A stretch of DNA of 64,000 nt from contig SDUX01000008.1 in the NCBI GenBank assembly GCA_008729055.1, forward strand, positions 4,365,756 to 4,429,755. Direction: 5' to 3'. Shown one piece after another: positions 1 through 12,342 of the stretch. The notes under the pieces were generated by a model. The model searched no databases. It saw only the letters and a list, made by a program, of their open reading frames with translations, and was not told where the DNA came from. The first letter of the stretch is position 1. The number at the start of each line of letters is the position of its first letter. The stretch comes from Pyropia haitanensis. Its lineage: Eukaryota; Rhodophyta; Bangiophyceae; Bangiales; Bangiaceae. Both the position numbers and the translations under genes were made by a program.

Positions 1-398
1 GGCGGCCGCCGACGCTGCCGCCGCCGACAACGTCCCGTCGCTGACGTTTGTGGCGGCCGACGACTACCGGGCGCTCCTGTACCTGGGCTGGCCCGAGGCG
101 GCGGGCGGCAGCGGCGGCGGCGGCGGCGACGGCGGCGGCGGCGGCGACGACGGTGGCGACGACGGCGCCGCCGCCCACACGCACGGCCTGTGGGCCAACG
201 CGTCCGCACCGGCGGTCGGCTTTGACAGCGACTATGCCGGGTCCCGGGCGGCCAAGTGGGGCTCCTCCACCGCGTCGCTCTACCGCGCCGAGCGGGACGC
301 GACGGTCGTTGCGGTCGGCGCGCCGGGCGCCAACGCGGTGAGCATCCTGGAGCTTCCCCGCCGGCGGGTGCGCGCGGCGGCGCAGGCGGGTGGCCGCG

Positions 399-429
<31 letters not shown>

Positions 430-2209
430 CGCGGCCGGCCGGGCGGCGGCGGCGGGGGAGACGGTCGCGTTGCAGCACCTGCGGCTGGCGCCCGAGGACG
501 CGGTCGCGGTGGTGGGCGTCGGCGACGCGCCCGCCGGCGGCAACGAGACGACCGGCGACGCCGTGCCGGGCGGCGCGGACGGCCTGCCGGTGCTGCCGCC
601 CGGCGCGGTGGTCAATGACAACGGCACGGTGACGGTGCCCGTGACGGGGTACGGCAAGCACCTGGCGATCGATGGGCGCTTCCTCGCCATCTCGGCGTCG
701 GATGACGTGACGGTGCTGCGGTGGGACGACGCGACCGCCACGTACGGGTCGTCCGTGTCCCTCCGGGGCGTCATTGACAGCGACGAGGCGGGGGTGCTGT
801 CGGGCTTTGAGGGCGGCGCGCTCGCGCTCAACGGGGACCGGCTGCTCGTGGCGGCGCCCGCGGGCGGCACGTACGCCTTTCACTATGAGGAGGTCGACGG
901 CAAGTGGCTGTTTGACAAGGTGCTGACGCGGCCGACCAAGCCCGTCGCGGTGGCGATGGACGACAACTGGGCGGTCGTCGGCGGGGAGCACCGCGTCGTC
1001 GCGCTCCGGTGGGATTCGGGCCGGTGGGAGCCCGCGCTGACGCTCACCGACCCGTCCAAGGCGACGGGCTTTGTCTACGCCGCCGCCGTCGCGCTCGTCG
1101 GCGGCGTCGCGGTCGTCGGCGAGCCCATCTTTGGCGCCGTCCACGTGTGGGACCTGGCCTACGCGCCGACGCCGTCGCCGCCGCCGCCGGCGCCGCCCAC
1201 CCCGGTGGGGCTCCCGCTCGCCGAGGCGGGCGCGGGCGGGCGCGTCTGCTTTGGGCGCGCCGAGGGCGTCCGCGTCCGCGGGCGGGGGGTGGTGCGGGTG
1301 GGGGACCTCCGCCGGGGGGACTGGGTCGAGGCGTGGGCGGCCGACGCCGCTCCCGGCAGCGGGGGGGGGGTGGGGGCGCTGCGGTCGGCGGTCGCGGCGG
1401 TGCGGTCGGCGGCCGCGGCGGTGCTGCCGGCGTGGGCGGCGGCGGCGGTCGGCGCGCCGCCGCCGCCGACGCGGCGCGCCGCACCCGCGGCGGCCGCCAC
1501 CCCGTGGGCGGCCAACGCGACGCGGCGGGGCGTGGCGGCGGCGCCCGCCGCGCGCCGCGTCTGGTCCCCCGTCGTGCTGGTCCAGCACGCCGCGTCACTC
1601 GCCACCGCCCCGCTGCTGACGCTCACCGTCCGCGCCGACGCGGCGGCCGGTGGCGGCGGCGGCGGCGAGCCGCCGCCGCCCGCCGTCGAGGCGCGGCTGA
1701 CGCTGACGCCCAACCACGGCCTCCTCACCGCCACCTCCCCCCCACGCACCGTCGCGGCGGGTACGCTCGCGCGCGGTGGGCGGCTGTACCTGGCCGCCCC
1801 CGGGTCACCGACCGGGGTGGTGGCCGCGACGGTCGTGGCGGTGGCGGCCGCCCCCGCCGGGCGGGTGGCCAACGTGCACACGGCGGCGGGGACGGTGGTG
1901 GTGGGGGGGGTGCTTGCGAGCTGCTACCCGGCGCTGACGCTGGGGGGGGGGCGCCTGTCGGTGGCGGCCGCCGCCGAGGCGGCGGGCGTCATGCGCGTGG
2001 CGGGGTGGGTGGGGCGGCTGGGGGGGGGGGGGGTCGTCGACGCTGTCGACGCGGCCGTCCACGTGGTCGGCGGGTGGGTGCTGGATGGGGAGGCGGGGCT
2101 GGGGTGGGGGGGGGGGGGGGGGGTGCGTGGCGTGTTGCTGCTCGTTGCGGCCGCGGCGGCGGCGGCGGCTGTCGCCAGGGGGGGTGCGCGGCGGCGGGGG
2201 AAGGCGTGA
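1..2209 (+). CDS. Secreted-type beta-propeller protein with Hedgehog-like Hint (Hog) domain, 5' partial
   Basis: The frame is open from the left edge of the window (first codon at position 2), so the N-terminus lies outside; the first in-frame GTG at 50 is not a credible start. The first ~390 residues hold short FG-GAP/propeller-like beta repeats (for example GFEGGALALNGDRLLVAAP and WAVVGGEHRVVALRWDSG), then a Pro-rich linker. From 1247 a Hint domain follows: start VCFGRAEGVRVRGRGVV and GDLRRGDWVEAW, then LTPNHGLL (the TxxH motif, His at 1715-1717), and near the end GGVLASCYP, which matches the conserved SCY end of Hedgehog C-terminal domains. A hydrophobic Ala/Leu stretch and a basic tail close the protein. 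Hint domains of this class self-splice at the N-terminal Cys. Here the residue before that Cys is Val, not the usual Gly. Function beyond this is inferred; a surface or secreted autoprocessed protein is likely. G runs near 2011-2130 may disturb the last ~60 residues. Confidence 0.72.
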
Positions 2210-3100
2210 AGGCTGGCGCGTGCCGCGGGGGGTATGGGGTGAAGGGGGGGGGGAGAGCAGGCGCGAGGGGTGTACGACGCAGCGAGGGGGGGGGGGCGGG
2301 GGCGGGGGCGGGGGCTTGGTGTGTGTGGACAACTCTTTCTTTCTTTCTTGGCGCCTAGGGAACACACACCACCACGAAGCGTGTCTGGCGTAGTGTGTTG
2401 GGATGCGGGTGTCGGGTGCGGCGCGCGGGCGGGGACGCGCCGTGCCAGGTCCACGTCATGGGTGGGCGCCGCGGGGGTGGGCCCCGCCGCCGTGGGCGGC
2501 GTTGGGAGCGCGCACCGGGCGGCGGCAGCGGCGGGCGGCCGCGGCTCGCCACGCGGCCGGCCCGTTCAAGGCGGCACCCGTCGCAGCGGGGCATTGTAAT
2601 GGAGTGCTGTTGCACCCCCTTTGAGCGGTGCCGCTGTGCCGGATCCAGGACGATGGCACTGCCGCACCTGTGCGCTGACTTGCGCTTCCTCGTCCCGTTC
2701 TCTTCTTTCCCGACACTGATTGTGCCCAGCGCCCGCGCGGCAGGGAGGCCTTGACACGGCCGCGTACGGAGGTCCGTACGAACCCGCTCGTTGATTGGGT
2801 CTTTGGTTGCTCAGATCCGACTCTCTGTTGGCCCGTGTGTCATGTCGTGTCGTCGACCAAGGAGGCGGCCTCGGAGAGCCTTGCAGACGGGTGTGGCCAA
2901 CTGGACACGACGAGTGAAGCGGCGCTGCGCAGCGGGTGCGGGCTGCACGTTGACCGGGGGTTCTTGACAGCGTCGCCGTCGCGTCCGCGTAGCTACGTAC
3001 GCCCACCACCCCCCCCCCCCCCCCCCCCCCCCCGCCGCCCACCCAAGCGGCTGCCATCTTTTGCCAGGCGGCCACCGTAGTGACGCCCACCACCACCGCC
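2210..3100. other. Intergenic region with C25 run
   Basis: I see no gene. The left part is GC-rich 3' flank of the Hint-domain gene, and 2590-2990 has more balanced composition. A run of 25 C residues lies at 3009-3033, about 70 bp before the start codon of the P450 gene. Open frames crossing here are short and not conserved in type. Confidence 0.6.
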
Positions 3101-4474
3101 ATGGACGGTGCCACCGCCGCTGCCGCCGACGCCGCTGCCGGCGTCGGCGGGCTGGTGCCGCCGGCGCTCCTGCTGGCCGCCCTCCTCGTCGGCGCGCTCG
3201 CCACCGCGGCGGCGGTGTGGGGTCCGTGGGGCGGCCCCCCCCCCCCCCCCGCGCCGTCCCCCCCGCGTCCGCCTACCTCCCCGGCGGCGTCCTGTACCGC
3301 TTCTACACCACCCCCCACACGCTCGTCGACGCGCTGCACGCGCTCGCCGCCGCCCTCGGCCCGACCTTCCGCTTCCCGTTTGGCCTCCGCGTCGTCACCG
3401 TCACGTGCAGCCCCGCCGACTGCGCACGGATTGTGGGGCGGCCGGCCGACTGGCGGCGGCCGCCCGCGATGGGCAGCGTCATGACCGCGGTGGCCCCTGG
3501 CGGCCTGTTTGTCATGCCCCGCCCGGCACACGCGGGCCTCCGCCGGGGGCTGCGCCGCGTCTTTGGGCCGGCCATGCTGCCGGCGTTTTGGCCGGCGCTC
3601 CAGCGGGAGATGGCCACCATGGTGGGGGTGCTCGAGCGGCAGCGCACGGGCGCGGCCGCCGCGTGTGGGGACGGCGACGGCGGCGGCGGCGACGACGACG
3701 GCGACGGCGCGGCGGGGGAGCGGGTGTTTGACCTCTCCGCCGCGTTCACCAACACCACCTACCGGCTGATTCTGAACGTTGCGTTTGGGGCGTCGTACGA
3801 CGAGGCGACCATGGCGCGGACGATTGCGGCCAACGGGGCCATCCTGGAGGAGATGATCAAGGACATTATTGGCTACCCGGTGCGGCAGTGGCGGCTGCTG
3901 GCGCCGTTCCGCTTGCGGGCGGGCCTCATGGCCGCCGCCACCGAGCTCCGCACCCTCTACGGCGACCTCGTCGACGCGCGGCTGGCCGAGGCCCCCGCCG
4001 CCGCCGCCGCCCGGCCGCCCGACCTGCTCGACCAGCTCATCGACGTGGGCGGCCGCGACGCGGAGGCGGTCGTCTCCAACGCGCTCATCTTTGGCGCCGC
4101 CGGCGGCACGACGACGGCCGACACCGCGTCGTGGGCGGTCTACCACATTGGCACCACGCCCGGCGTGGCCGCGGCGGTCGCCGCCGAGCTCGACGCCGTC
4201 GTCGGGCCGCCGGGCACGCCCCTCGCGTTCGACCACATGGAGCGGCTGCCGTACCTCCGCGCGGTCTGGAAGGAGACGCTCCGGCTGACGCCGCCGGGCG
4301 TGTTTTTCGAGCGCATCGCCGTCCGCGACGCGGTCCTGCCCGGCAGCGGCATGGCCGTCGCGGCGGGCACGCCGGTCATTGCGTTTACGGGCGCCGCGCA
4401 GCGGGACGGCGCGGTGTGGCCCCGCGGCGACGAGTTTGACCCCCGCCGGTGGCTGCCCGTCGGCGGGCCCGACG

Positions 4475-4514
<40 letters not shown>

Positions 4515-4806
4515 CGCGCCGCCCATCCCCCCGGCGGGCGCGTGGGTGCCGTTTAGTATTGGCCCCGAAAACTGTGCGGGCACCTTCCTCGCCGACTTTG
4601 AGGGCCTCCTCCTCCTCGCCACCCTCTACCACACGTACACGGTGCGGGTGGCGGTGCCGCCGGGGGGGGTCGCGACGGTGACGGGCTGGACGGCGCGGCC
4701 GGGGTCGTACGACCCGGCGGGGCCGCCGGGGAACCTCCGCCGGGGAGTAGCGGTGACGCTGCACCCGCGGGGGGGGGCGGGCGCTGCGGAAAAGGTGGCT
4801 GCCTGA
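3101..4806 (+). CDS. Cytochrome P450, membrane-anchored (frame broken at a C16 run)
   Basis: The start is the ATG at 3101 (context CACCACCGCCATGG). It begins a typical N-terminal anchor with a hydrophobic stretch around PPALLLAALLVGALATAAAV and then a Pro hinge. The frame must change by one base inside the C16 run at 3235-3250 to continue into the P450 body (one C missing or two extra). The body shows an I-helix region FGAAGGTTTADTASW (about 4090-4135), the ExxR motif as KETLR (4270-4284), FDPRRW of the PERF region, and the haem loop PFSIGPENCAGTF with Cys at 4573-4575. The usual Arg two residues before the Cys is Glu (codon 4567-4569), and the I-helix Asp/Glu before Thr is Thr. Length with the repair is about 568 residues, slightly long because of a poly-Ala insertion before the haem loop. 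It should be an ER or plastid-envelope haem monooxygenase or a rearranging P450; the family cannot be set from this alone. No intron is seen. Confidence 0.82.
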
Positions 4807-7224
4807 GGAGGGGGGTGAGGGGGGGGGGGGGGGTGGGCGGCAGGCGCTCGGCATGTGCCTGGGGCGGGCAGCGGCTGTTTGGATGGTGTGGCAGCGACAG
4901 GCGGGGGTGCCGCGGCGGGGGGCGCCGCGTCGCTGGCGGCCGCCCGGTGGACGGCCGGCCTCCCGTTGCGGTCGGCAGCTGCCACGCAACGTGGGGCGGT
5001 GGTGGGTGGGTCGCTCGGCGCGGCTGCAACCCCCGTGGCGCTGGAAGCAGAAACGGGGCGGAACCCGGGCGAGGGACTGTTGGGGCGGTGGCGGGGGCGC
5101 GGGGGGGAGGATGTGCTGCGCACGAGGATCGTGTGTGTGAAGCCTGTACAGTAGACGACGACAAAGCGCTGGGGGGAGTGCGTTGGGTCGAGGTGGTTGG
5201 GCGTGGGCAAACACATGTCGGCAGAAGCATGGCCGTGTCCATCAGCCTGCGCATGAGTTTGCTTTCGTACCTCTGCTTTGCCGAGCTGATCATGGAACCA
5301 CGAACATGTAGGCCTGCCACACATACCCACACCTTACCCACAGCCACCCCCGTAAGGCAGGCGTCGCTCAACCCCTGCACGTCCACCAAAAACACGCGCC
5401 CAAGCCACCAGTCTGCGCTCGCATAAAAAAAACCACGGTGCCCCGGCGGCGGCATGGAACGGAACCAGTCAGAACAGCCACCCCAACAGCCCGGCCCACC
5501 CGCGTCTCGCCGCACCGCGCGCAGGCGGGGTGTGGAAAGGCGTGCGTACCAGGCCAAAAAAAAAAAAAAAAAAGAAAAGAAAAAAAAGAATGGGCACCCA
5601 GGCCACGGTGGACCGCACGGGGCGCAAAAAAAAAAAAAAAAAAAAAAAAAGGCTGCGCGCGTCGAGTCTCAGACGCAAATTATGACATGCATCAGCCGCC
5701 CACAGCGGGGCGTCAAGCAAACTCGTGAAAGGCTGAGTGTTGTTCTTCCTAGACGACGCGGCGGGCGGGGGCCGGGCGCCCAGCCCGCCGCCCCACGGGG
5801 GGAGGGCGGCGGCGAGGGGAGGCGGGCCCAGGGAGCGGGGAGGCGGGGGGGGGGCGGTCGGTACCGCCATGACCCAAGCGGCAGACAATGAGACGGCACC
5901 AACGTACCGTTCGAGGGGACAAGCCAGAGGGAGGGTCGGAGGGGACGAGCGCCGTGACGGGAACGGCGGCGACCACCTGCACGGCGTGCGACCGCAAGGG
6001 TGCGACACCGAGTCGCGGGGGAAGGGACGATTTGTCGGAGCCGCCGCACCGTCGAGGCTCCGATTTTGATCGACGCCGCAGCTCCACAGGACCGACGCTA
6101 AATCAATTTTTGTTGTGATCCAACGTTCCATTGGGACAATTCACCTCGTCTGGTGTGGGTACTTACTTGACAGCTGTGTAAACTGTAGACCCCCCCCATG
6201 CACAGCGCCCGACGTGTTCATCCTAGACAACCGTCCTTTTGAATATTCAAAAAGCATGGGGGGGATGCGACGGGCGGAGCGCCCCCTCGGACCGCCCACG
6301 CCCCTCTCCCCCCCCCCCCCCGCCCGCGCCCGCCCGACCGCACCCCCCGCCCCGTCCGCGCTTGGCGCCACGCACACTTCCCACCCCCCCCCCCCCTCCC
6401 CCCCCCCCCCAATATTCAAAAAAAAGAAAACGCCGGCCGTCCGCCCGCAGCCGCGGCTGTGCAGCGGCCGTGGCCCGAATCGGGCATCCCCCCCCCCCCC
6501 CCCCCTCCCCCCCCTCCCACCCCCCCCCCCCCCCCCCCCACCGCCGCCGCCGCCGGTGCGCCGCGCCGCGCGTTACACCCACCGCGGCGCCCCGCCGGCG
6601 CGCGCGCGCGCGCGGTGCGGGCGCCGCCACCGACGCGGCCGGCCGGCAGCGTCCCCCCCCCCCCCCCACCCCCCCCCCATCGTCCGCCGTCGCCGTCGGC
6701 GGTGGTGGCCACGCCCGATTGTGCGCCGCGCGGGTGCGGCCGCGCTGCCGTCGCGGCCGCTGTCGACCGCGTCGCGGCCGCTGTCGACCGCGTCGCGGCG
6801 GCGTCCCCCGTCGCGGTGGCCGCCCCCGTCGCGGCGGCGCCGCCCGTCGCGGCGGCCATCCCCGTCGACCGCCGCCGCCGTCGTTTGGCAACGGCCGCGC
6901 CACCGGCGGGGCGTGCGACGCCCGCTGCGGCTTCCCCCCCTTCACCTACCTACCTACCCCTTCCCCCCCCCCCCCATCCCTGGGGCGCTGCCACGCCCCC
7001 CCCCCCCCCTCCTCCTCCCCAACCCCCGGCCGCCCGGCCGCACCCCCCCCCCCCGCCCTTCCTCGGCAGCACCCCTTCCCCCTCCCGCCCCTCCCCGCCG
7101 CCATCCCCCCCCCCCCCCCCCCCCCGTCCCCAATGGCACCCCCCCCCCCCCCTCGACCGCCCGCCGGCAGCGTCACCGGCATTCCCCTCCGGCGCTCCAC
7201 CACCGCCGCCGCCACCCCCACCCC

Positions 7225-7285
<61 letters not shown>

Positions 7286-7548
7286 GCCGCCGCCATCCCC
7301 GCGCCGCCGTCCCCCGCACGCAGCGGCGGCGGCGGCCGCCGGCCGCGGCCGCCGCCGCGGTCCGCGTCGGCGGCGGCGGCCGCGGCCACGCCGCCCGCGT
7401 CGTCCATGACGCGGCGGCGGCGGCCGGCGTCGGCGTCGCCGGGGGGGGGGGCGCGTCCCCACGCCGCCGTGCCGCCGTGGCCGCCGCGTCGGCCACGTCG
7501 GCGGGGGGGGGGGCGCGGCGACCCCACCAGCCGGCCGCGACGGCCGCG

Positions 7549-7600
<52 letters not shown>

Positions 7601-7613
7601 CGGCGGTGGCGGC

Positions 7614-7645
<32 letters not shown>

Positions 7646-7810
7646 CGGCGGTGGCGGGAGTGCGCACAGCAGCCGGCGGCGGCGGTCATTGGTCGCCCCC
7701 CCCCCCCCCCTCCCCCCCCCCCCCCGTCGGCGGCGCCGAGCACGCCCGGCACGCCGAGTATCCTGCGGCGGCCGCCGCGGACCCCCCCCCTCCCCCCCCC
7801 CGGGGCGGGC
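4807..7810. other. Long intergenic region: A-runs, palindrome, C-runs, GCC repeats
   Basis: No gene is supported. Two A-rich runs (about 5557-5590 and 5625-5650) and a perfect 16-bp palindrome TTTTGAATATTCAAAA (6237-6252) lie in the less GC-rich part; GAATATTC-like AATATTC recurs at about 6411. From 6300 the sequence becomes C runs and GCC/GGC repeats. The final stretch (about 7725-7810) reads in the frame of the next gene as a Pro/Ser/Thr-rich peptide (APSTPGTPSILRRPPRTPP), so that gene may begin further upstream than annotated. Confidence 0.5.
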
Positions 7811-8278
7811 ATGGACCTGGCCGCCGCGCTCGCCGCGGGCGCCGCCGCCTTCTTTGACCCCGCCCGCGTCGCGCCGATTGCCATCCCGGGCGTCGGCGGC
7901 GTGCCGCCGCCGCCGGCCGGGGGGGGGTGGCCGCTTGGGGGGGGGGCTGGCCTTCCCGGGGGGGGTGCCCCAGCTGCCGCGGGGGGTGGATGGGCTGCCC
8001 GAGTGGGGGCGCCTGTTTGAGAGGGCGGATGGGGGGGGGTGGGGGGGGGGGTGCTGGAAGAGGGGGGGAGGTGGAAGACGCCGAGGTGCCGGGCATGAGC
8101 TTGCTGTCGAGTGAGGATGAGGCCGAGCCGGCTGCCCCTGCACCCGCCGCCGCCGTCGCTGAGGAGGAGGAGGAGGAGGAGGAGGAGGAGGAGGAGGAGT
8201 GGGAGTGGGAGACGGAGGAGGAGGCGGAGGCGGTGGGCGGTGGGGCGTCGACGCCGGCCGGGCCGGCGGCCGGCACCC

Positions 8279-8328
<50 letters not shown>

Positions 8329-9107
8329 GACACGGACGCGTCGGCAGACGGGAGCCCCAAGGCGGTGTCGGCGCTCTCCCGCGCCGCCGCCGCGGCGGCG
8401 GCGGCGGCGGCGGCGGCCAAGCCACCACTCCCCGCCGCCGCCGACGCTGCGGCGGCGGCCCCCTCCCCCCCCCCCGCCGCCGCCGCCGACGGCGCGTCCA
8501 CCCCCCGCCCGCCGCGGCGGGCGCCCGTCGCGGCGCCCGCCTCGCCCGCCGCGTCCACCACGGGCGTGACCGCCCCGCCGGCGGCGGCGGCCGCCGCCGG
8601 TGGCCCCGCGCCGCCGCCGCCGCCCCGCCGCGCCGCCGCCGCGTCGAGCCCCGCGTCTGTATCTGGCGGCCGCCGCCGCCGCCACTCCACCGGCAGCACC
8701 GGCGACGGCGGCGACGGCGGCGCGACGGCCGCGACGGCCGCGGCGGCCGCGGCGGCCGCGTCGGCCGCGGCGGCGGCGGCGTCGGCGGCCGACTCGGCCG
8801 CCGCGGCGACCGCCGCGGCGGCGGTCGCGGCGGCCGCCACGCCCCGCCCGCCGCTGCCGTCGCCGCCGCCGTCGACGGCGGCGCCTGGCGTGGCCGACGC
8901 GGGCGTGCAGGCGGGGGCGGGGACCGCCCGGGCGTCGCGGCCGCCGTCGGTCGCCGCGGCGGCGGCGGCGGCGGCAGCGGCAGCGGCGCCGCCCGTGTCC
9001 CCGCCGGCGACGGTGGTGGCGGTCGTTGGCCACGCCGCGGCGCCGCCCTCCCGCCGCCGCCCAGACGTCCTCCACCCGCTGATAGACGCGGCGACGGCGG
9101 CGGCGGC

Positions 9108-9143
<36 letters not shown>

Positions 9144-9370
9144 CGCTATGGCGGGCGGCAAGCCCACCCCGGCGGCCGCTCTGCCGTCGCCGCCGCTGCC
9201 GCCAGCCGACTTGCCACCGGCGGTGGCGGCGCCGCCGTCGGGGGGTGGCAAGCTCGCGTCGCTGCCGCCGGGCCTCCGCCGACGGCGGCGGCGACAACCG
9301 CCGCCGCCGCCGCCGCCACCGCCCCCCGCGGCGGCGGTCCCGTCGCCCGCCGCGGTGGCCATGGACGTGG

Positions 9371-9404
<34 letters not shown>

Positions 9405-9640
9405 CGGCGGCGACGGCGGCGACGGCGGTGGCGGCGGGGGTGGCGGCTCGGCGAGCGGCGCGTCGGCGTCGCCGCTGGCGCTCGGGCGGGTCGCCCACAA
9501 GCTGTCGTTTGCGGACGAGGCGGACGATGGCGAGCGGCACGGCGCGCCAGACGTGGCCGTCGGGTTGCCACCCGTGGCGGCGGCGGCGGCGGCGGCGGAC
9601 GACAGTGCCAGCAGCAGCAGCGACAGCAGCAGCAGTGCCG

Positions 9641-9672
<32 letters not shown>

Positions 9673-9928
9673 GACAGCGACAGCGACGGCGGCGGGGACG
9701 GCCGTGGCGGCCTCGCGGCGGCGGCTGGGCACCCCACCGCCACCGCCGCGGCCGGCCGCCTCCTCCACCGCCCCGTCAATGCGGCCCCCCCCCTGGCAGC
9801 GACGCCCCGCCCGCCGCCGCCGCGGCCCGCGTTTGCCGCTGGCGGCGACGCGCCCCTCCGGCGCCGCTCCCTCCGCGCCTTTGTCCCCGCCGCGGGCGTC
9901 GGCATTGACGTGGCGCCCGCCGCGGCCC

Positions 9929-9980
<52 letters not shown>

Positions 9981-11853
9981 GGCCGGTGCCGCCACCCCGC
10001 CGCCGTGCCTCCCCCGCGCGGCGGCGCCGCCCGCTGCCGCTGTCGACGCGGACACGCCGCGCTCGCGCGCCGCCGCCGAGGCCGCCGTCTACGCGTCGGC
10101 GCTGCGGCGGTACGCGGGCGGCCGGCGCGGCGGCGCGGCGGGCGGCGGCGCGGCCGGCGCGGCGGCGGCGGCAGCGGCCGCCGCCGCCGCCGCCGCCGCC
10201 GCGGCCGCGTCCGTGCGCTCCCCCGCCCCCGCCATGGATGGCGGCAGCAGCCCGTCGTCCGCGTCGGCGGCGGCGACGGCCGTTGCGCGCCACGCGGCGC
10301 GCGGCGGCGGCGGCGGCGGCGGCGGGGGTGGCGGTGACAGTGGCGGGGGCGTCGACCCGCCGCCGCTGCCGCCGTGGCTGCCGCCCCCGCGGCCCGTGGC
10401 GGTGGCGCCGCCGCTCGCCGCGACGCCGCTGTGCACGTGTGGCGGCCGCCGCCGCCGCGGCCTCCGCTTTAGTTTTCCCGTCGACGATGGCGGCGCGGGC
10501 GACCCGGCGGTCGCCGCCGCGACCGCCGCGGCCGCCGCGGCGGCGGCAGCGGCGACACCGCCGTCGGCATCGCCGTCGGCGTCGGCCGCCGCGGCCGCCA
10601 CGCCGGCTGCCGCCACCACCCCCGCCGCCGCCGCCGCAGCCGCCGCTGCCGCCGCGACGCCCGCCGCGGTGGCGGCGGCGCCGCGCCGGCGGACGCGGTC
10701 GTCGGTGCTGCTGCTGAGCGCCCGCTCCGCCGTATCGTCGGGCGACGGCTGGGACGCGGACGCGGAGGGCACGCCCCGCCGGGCGCCGCCGCCGCCGCCG
10801 TCGGTGGCGGGCTCCTCCCCGTGGGGCGCGCCGGCCTCGTCGCCGCCGCCGCCGCCGGTCGGCCGCTGGGGTGGCGTCGCGGACGCTGCTGCCGCGTCCG
10901 ACCACGACGCCAGCTGCCCGTCCGCGTCGCCCGCGTCGGCGGTCATTGCCGCCGCCGCCGCCGCCGCCGCCCGGCGTGAGTCGGTGGGCGCCCAGGCGGG
11001 GCGGTCGCCGCCGACGGCGGCGGCGACACCACTGGCCGCGTCGCCAGCGCTCCCCGCTCTGGGCGGTGCGGCCGCGGCGGTGGTGGCGGCGGCCGGCCAC
11101 CGCGGCGGCCCGTCCATCCCGCCGCCGCTGCCGGTGGCGTCGGCGGCGGCCACGCCCGGCCCGTCGCCGCTGCCGCCCGCGGCGGGCGCGGCAACGACAA
11201 CCGTGGCGGCGGTGGCGGCCGCCGCCGCGGCGGTGCGGCGGCGGCTGGCCGCCGCGCGGCTGTCGGCGCCGGGGCGGCTGCCCAGCGGCGCGCTCGTCGT
11301 GCGGCCGCCCGACGCGACGCCGCCGCCACCCGCCACCGCGGCGGCCGGCACGGACGGGGCGGGCGGCGGCGGCAGCGCAGAGGCCGGCCCGCCATCTTTG
11401 GCCGACTGGGCGCGCCTGTCGAGCGGCGCATCCGCGGCCGGCGATGGGGTGCTGCTGCCGCGCCTGGCGGGCGGTGCCGCCGCGGCTGCCGCCGCCGCCG
11501 CCGCCGCCGCCGCCACAGTCGCCGCCACCACCGCGGTGGTGCCGGCGGTGGTCGTTGGCACGCCCGCCGCGTCGGCGGGCGGCGGCGTCGCCGCCGGCAC
11601 CCCCGCGTGTGGCGTGCCGATGGACGCGGCGCGGGCGCTGCCGCACCCCGACGCGCCGCCCGTGGCGGCGCGCCTCGGCGGCCCGCCGCTGATGGCGCTG
11701 CTCGCCGCCGACGCGGACGCGGCCGCCGTCGACGCGCGGCGGCGGGCGGCGTGCAAGGCGGCCAAGCGGGCGGCGCGGGCGGCGGACAAGGCCGCGCGCA
11801 AGGCCGCGCGCAAGGCCGCGCGGAAAGCCGCGCGGCGGGCGGCCAAGGCAGAC

Positions 11854-11888
<35 letters not shown>

Positions 11889-12290
11889 AGCGGCGGCACC
11901 AACCACGACAGCTGCGGTCGGCGGCGACGACGGCCATGGCGGCGACGACAGCGACGGCGGGCCGGGCGGGTGGGCGTCTGCGGCGTCTGCCGCTGGCGAC
12001 GACGGCGGGTGCCCGACGCCGGCGGCGGCGCCCGCCGCGGCGGCGCCGCCGCGCAACCGGCAGCCGCGCACGACGGCGCTGACGCTGTCGATGCTCGACA
12101 CGCTCGCCGCGCACATTGACGTGCCCGGCGACGCGGCGCGGCGGCGGCCGTCGGCCGAGGCGGACCCGACGTTCACGCCGACGGGGTGGCCCGACCAGAC
12201 GCCCGACACGGGGGGGGCGGCCGCCGCGACGCCAGCGTCGACGGCTGGTGAGCAGACGCCGGTGGGGGGGGTGGCTGCCGGTGGCGGCGG

Positions 12291-12342
<52 letters not shown>

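Noticed and set aside
5438..5891. Open frames with runs of Lys
   Set aside because: They are translations of A-runs in non-coding sequence.
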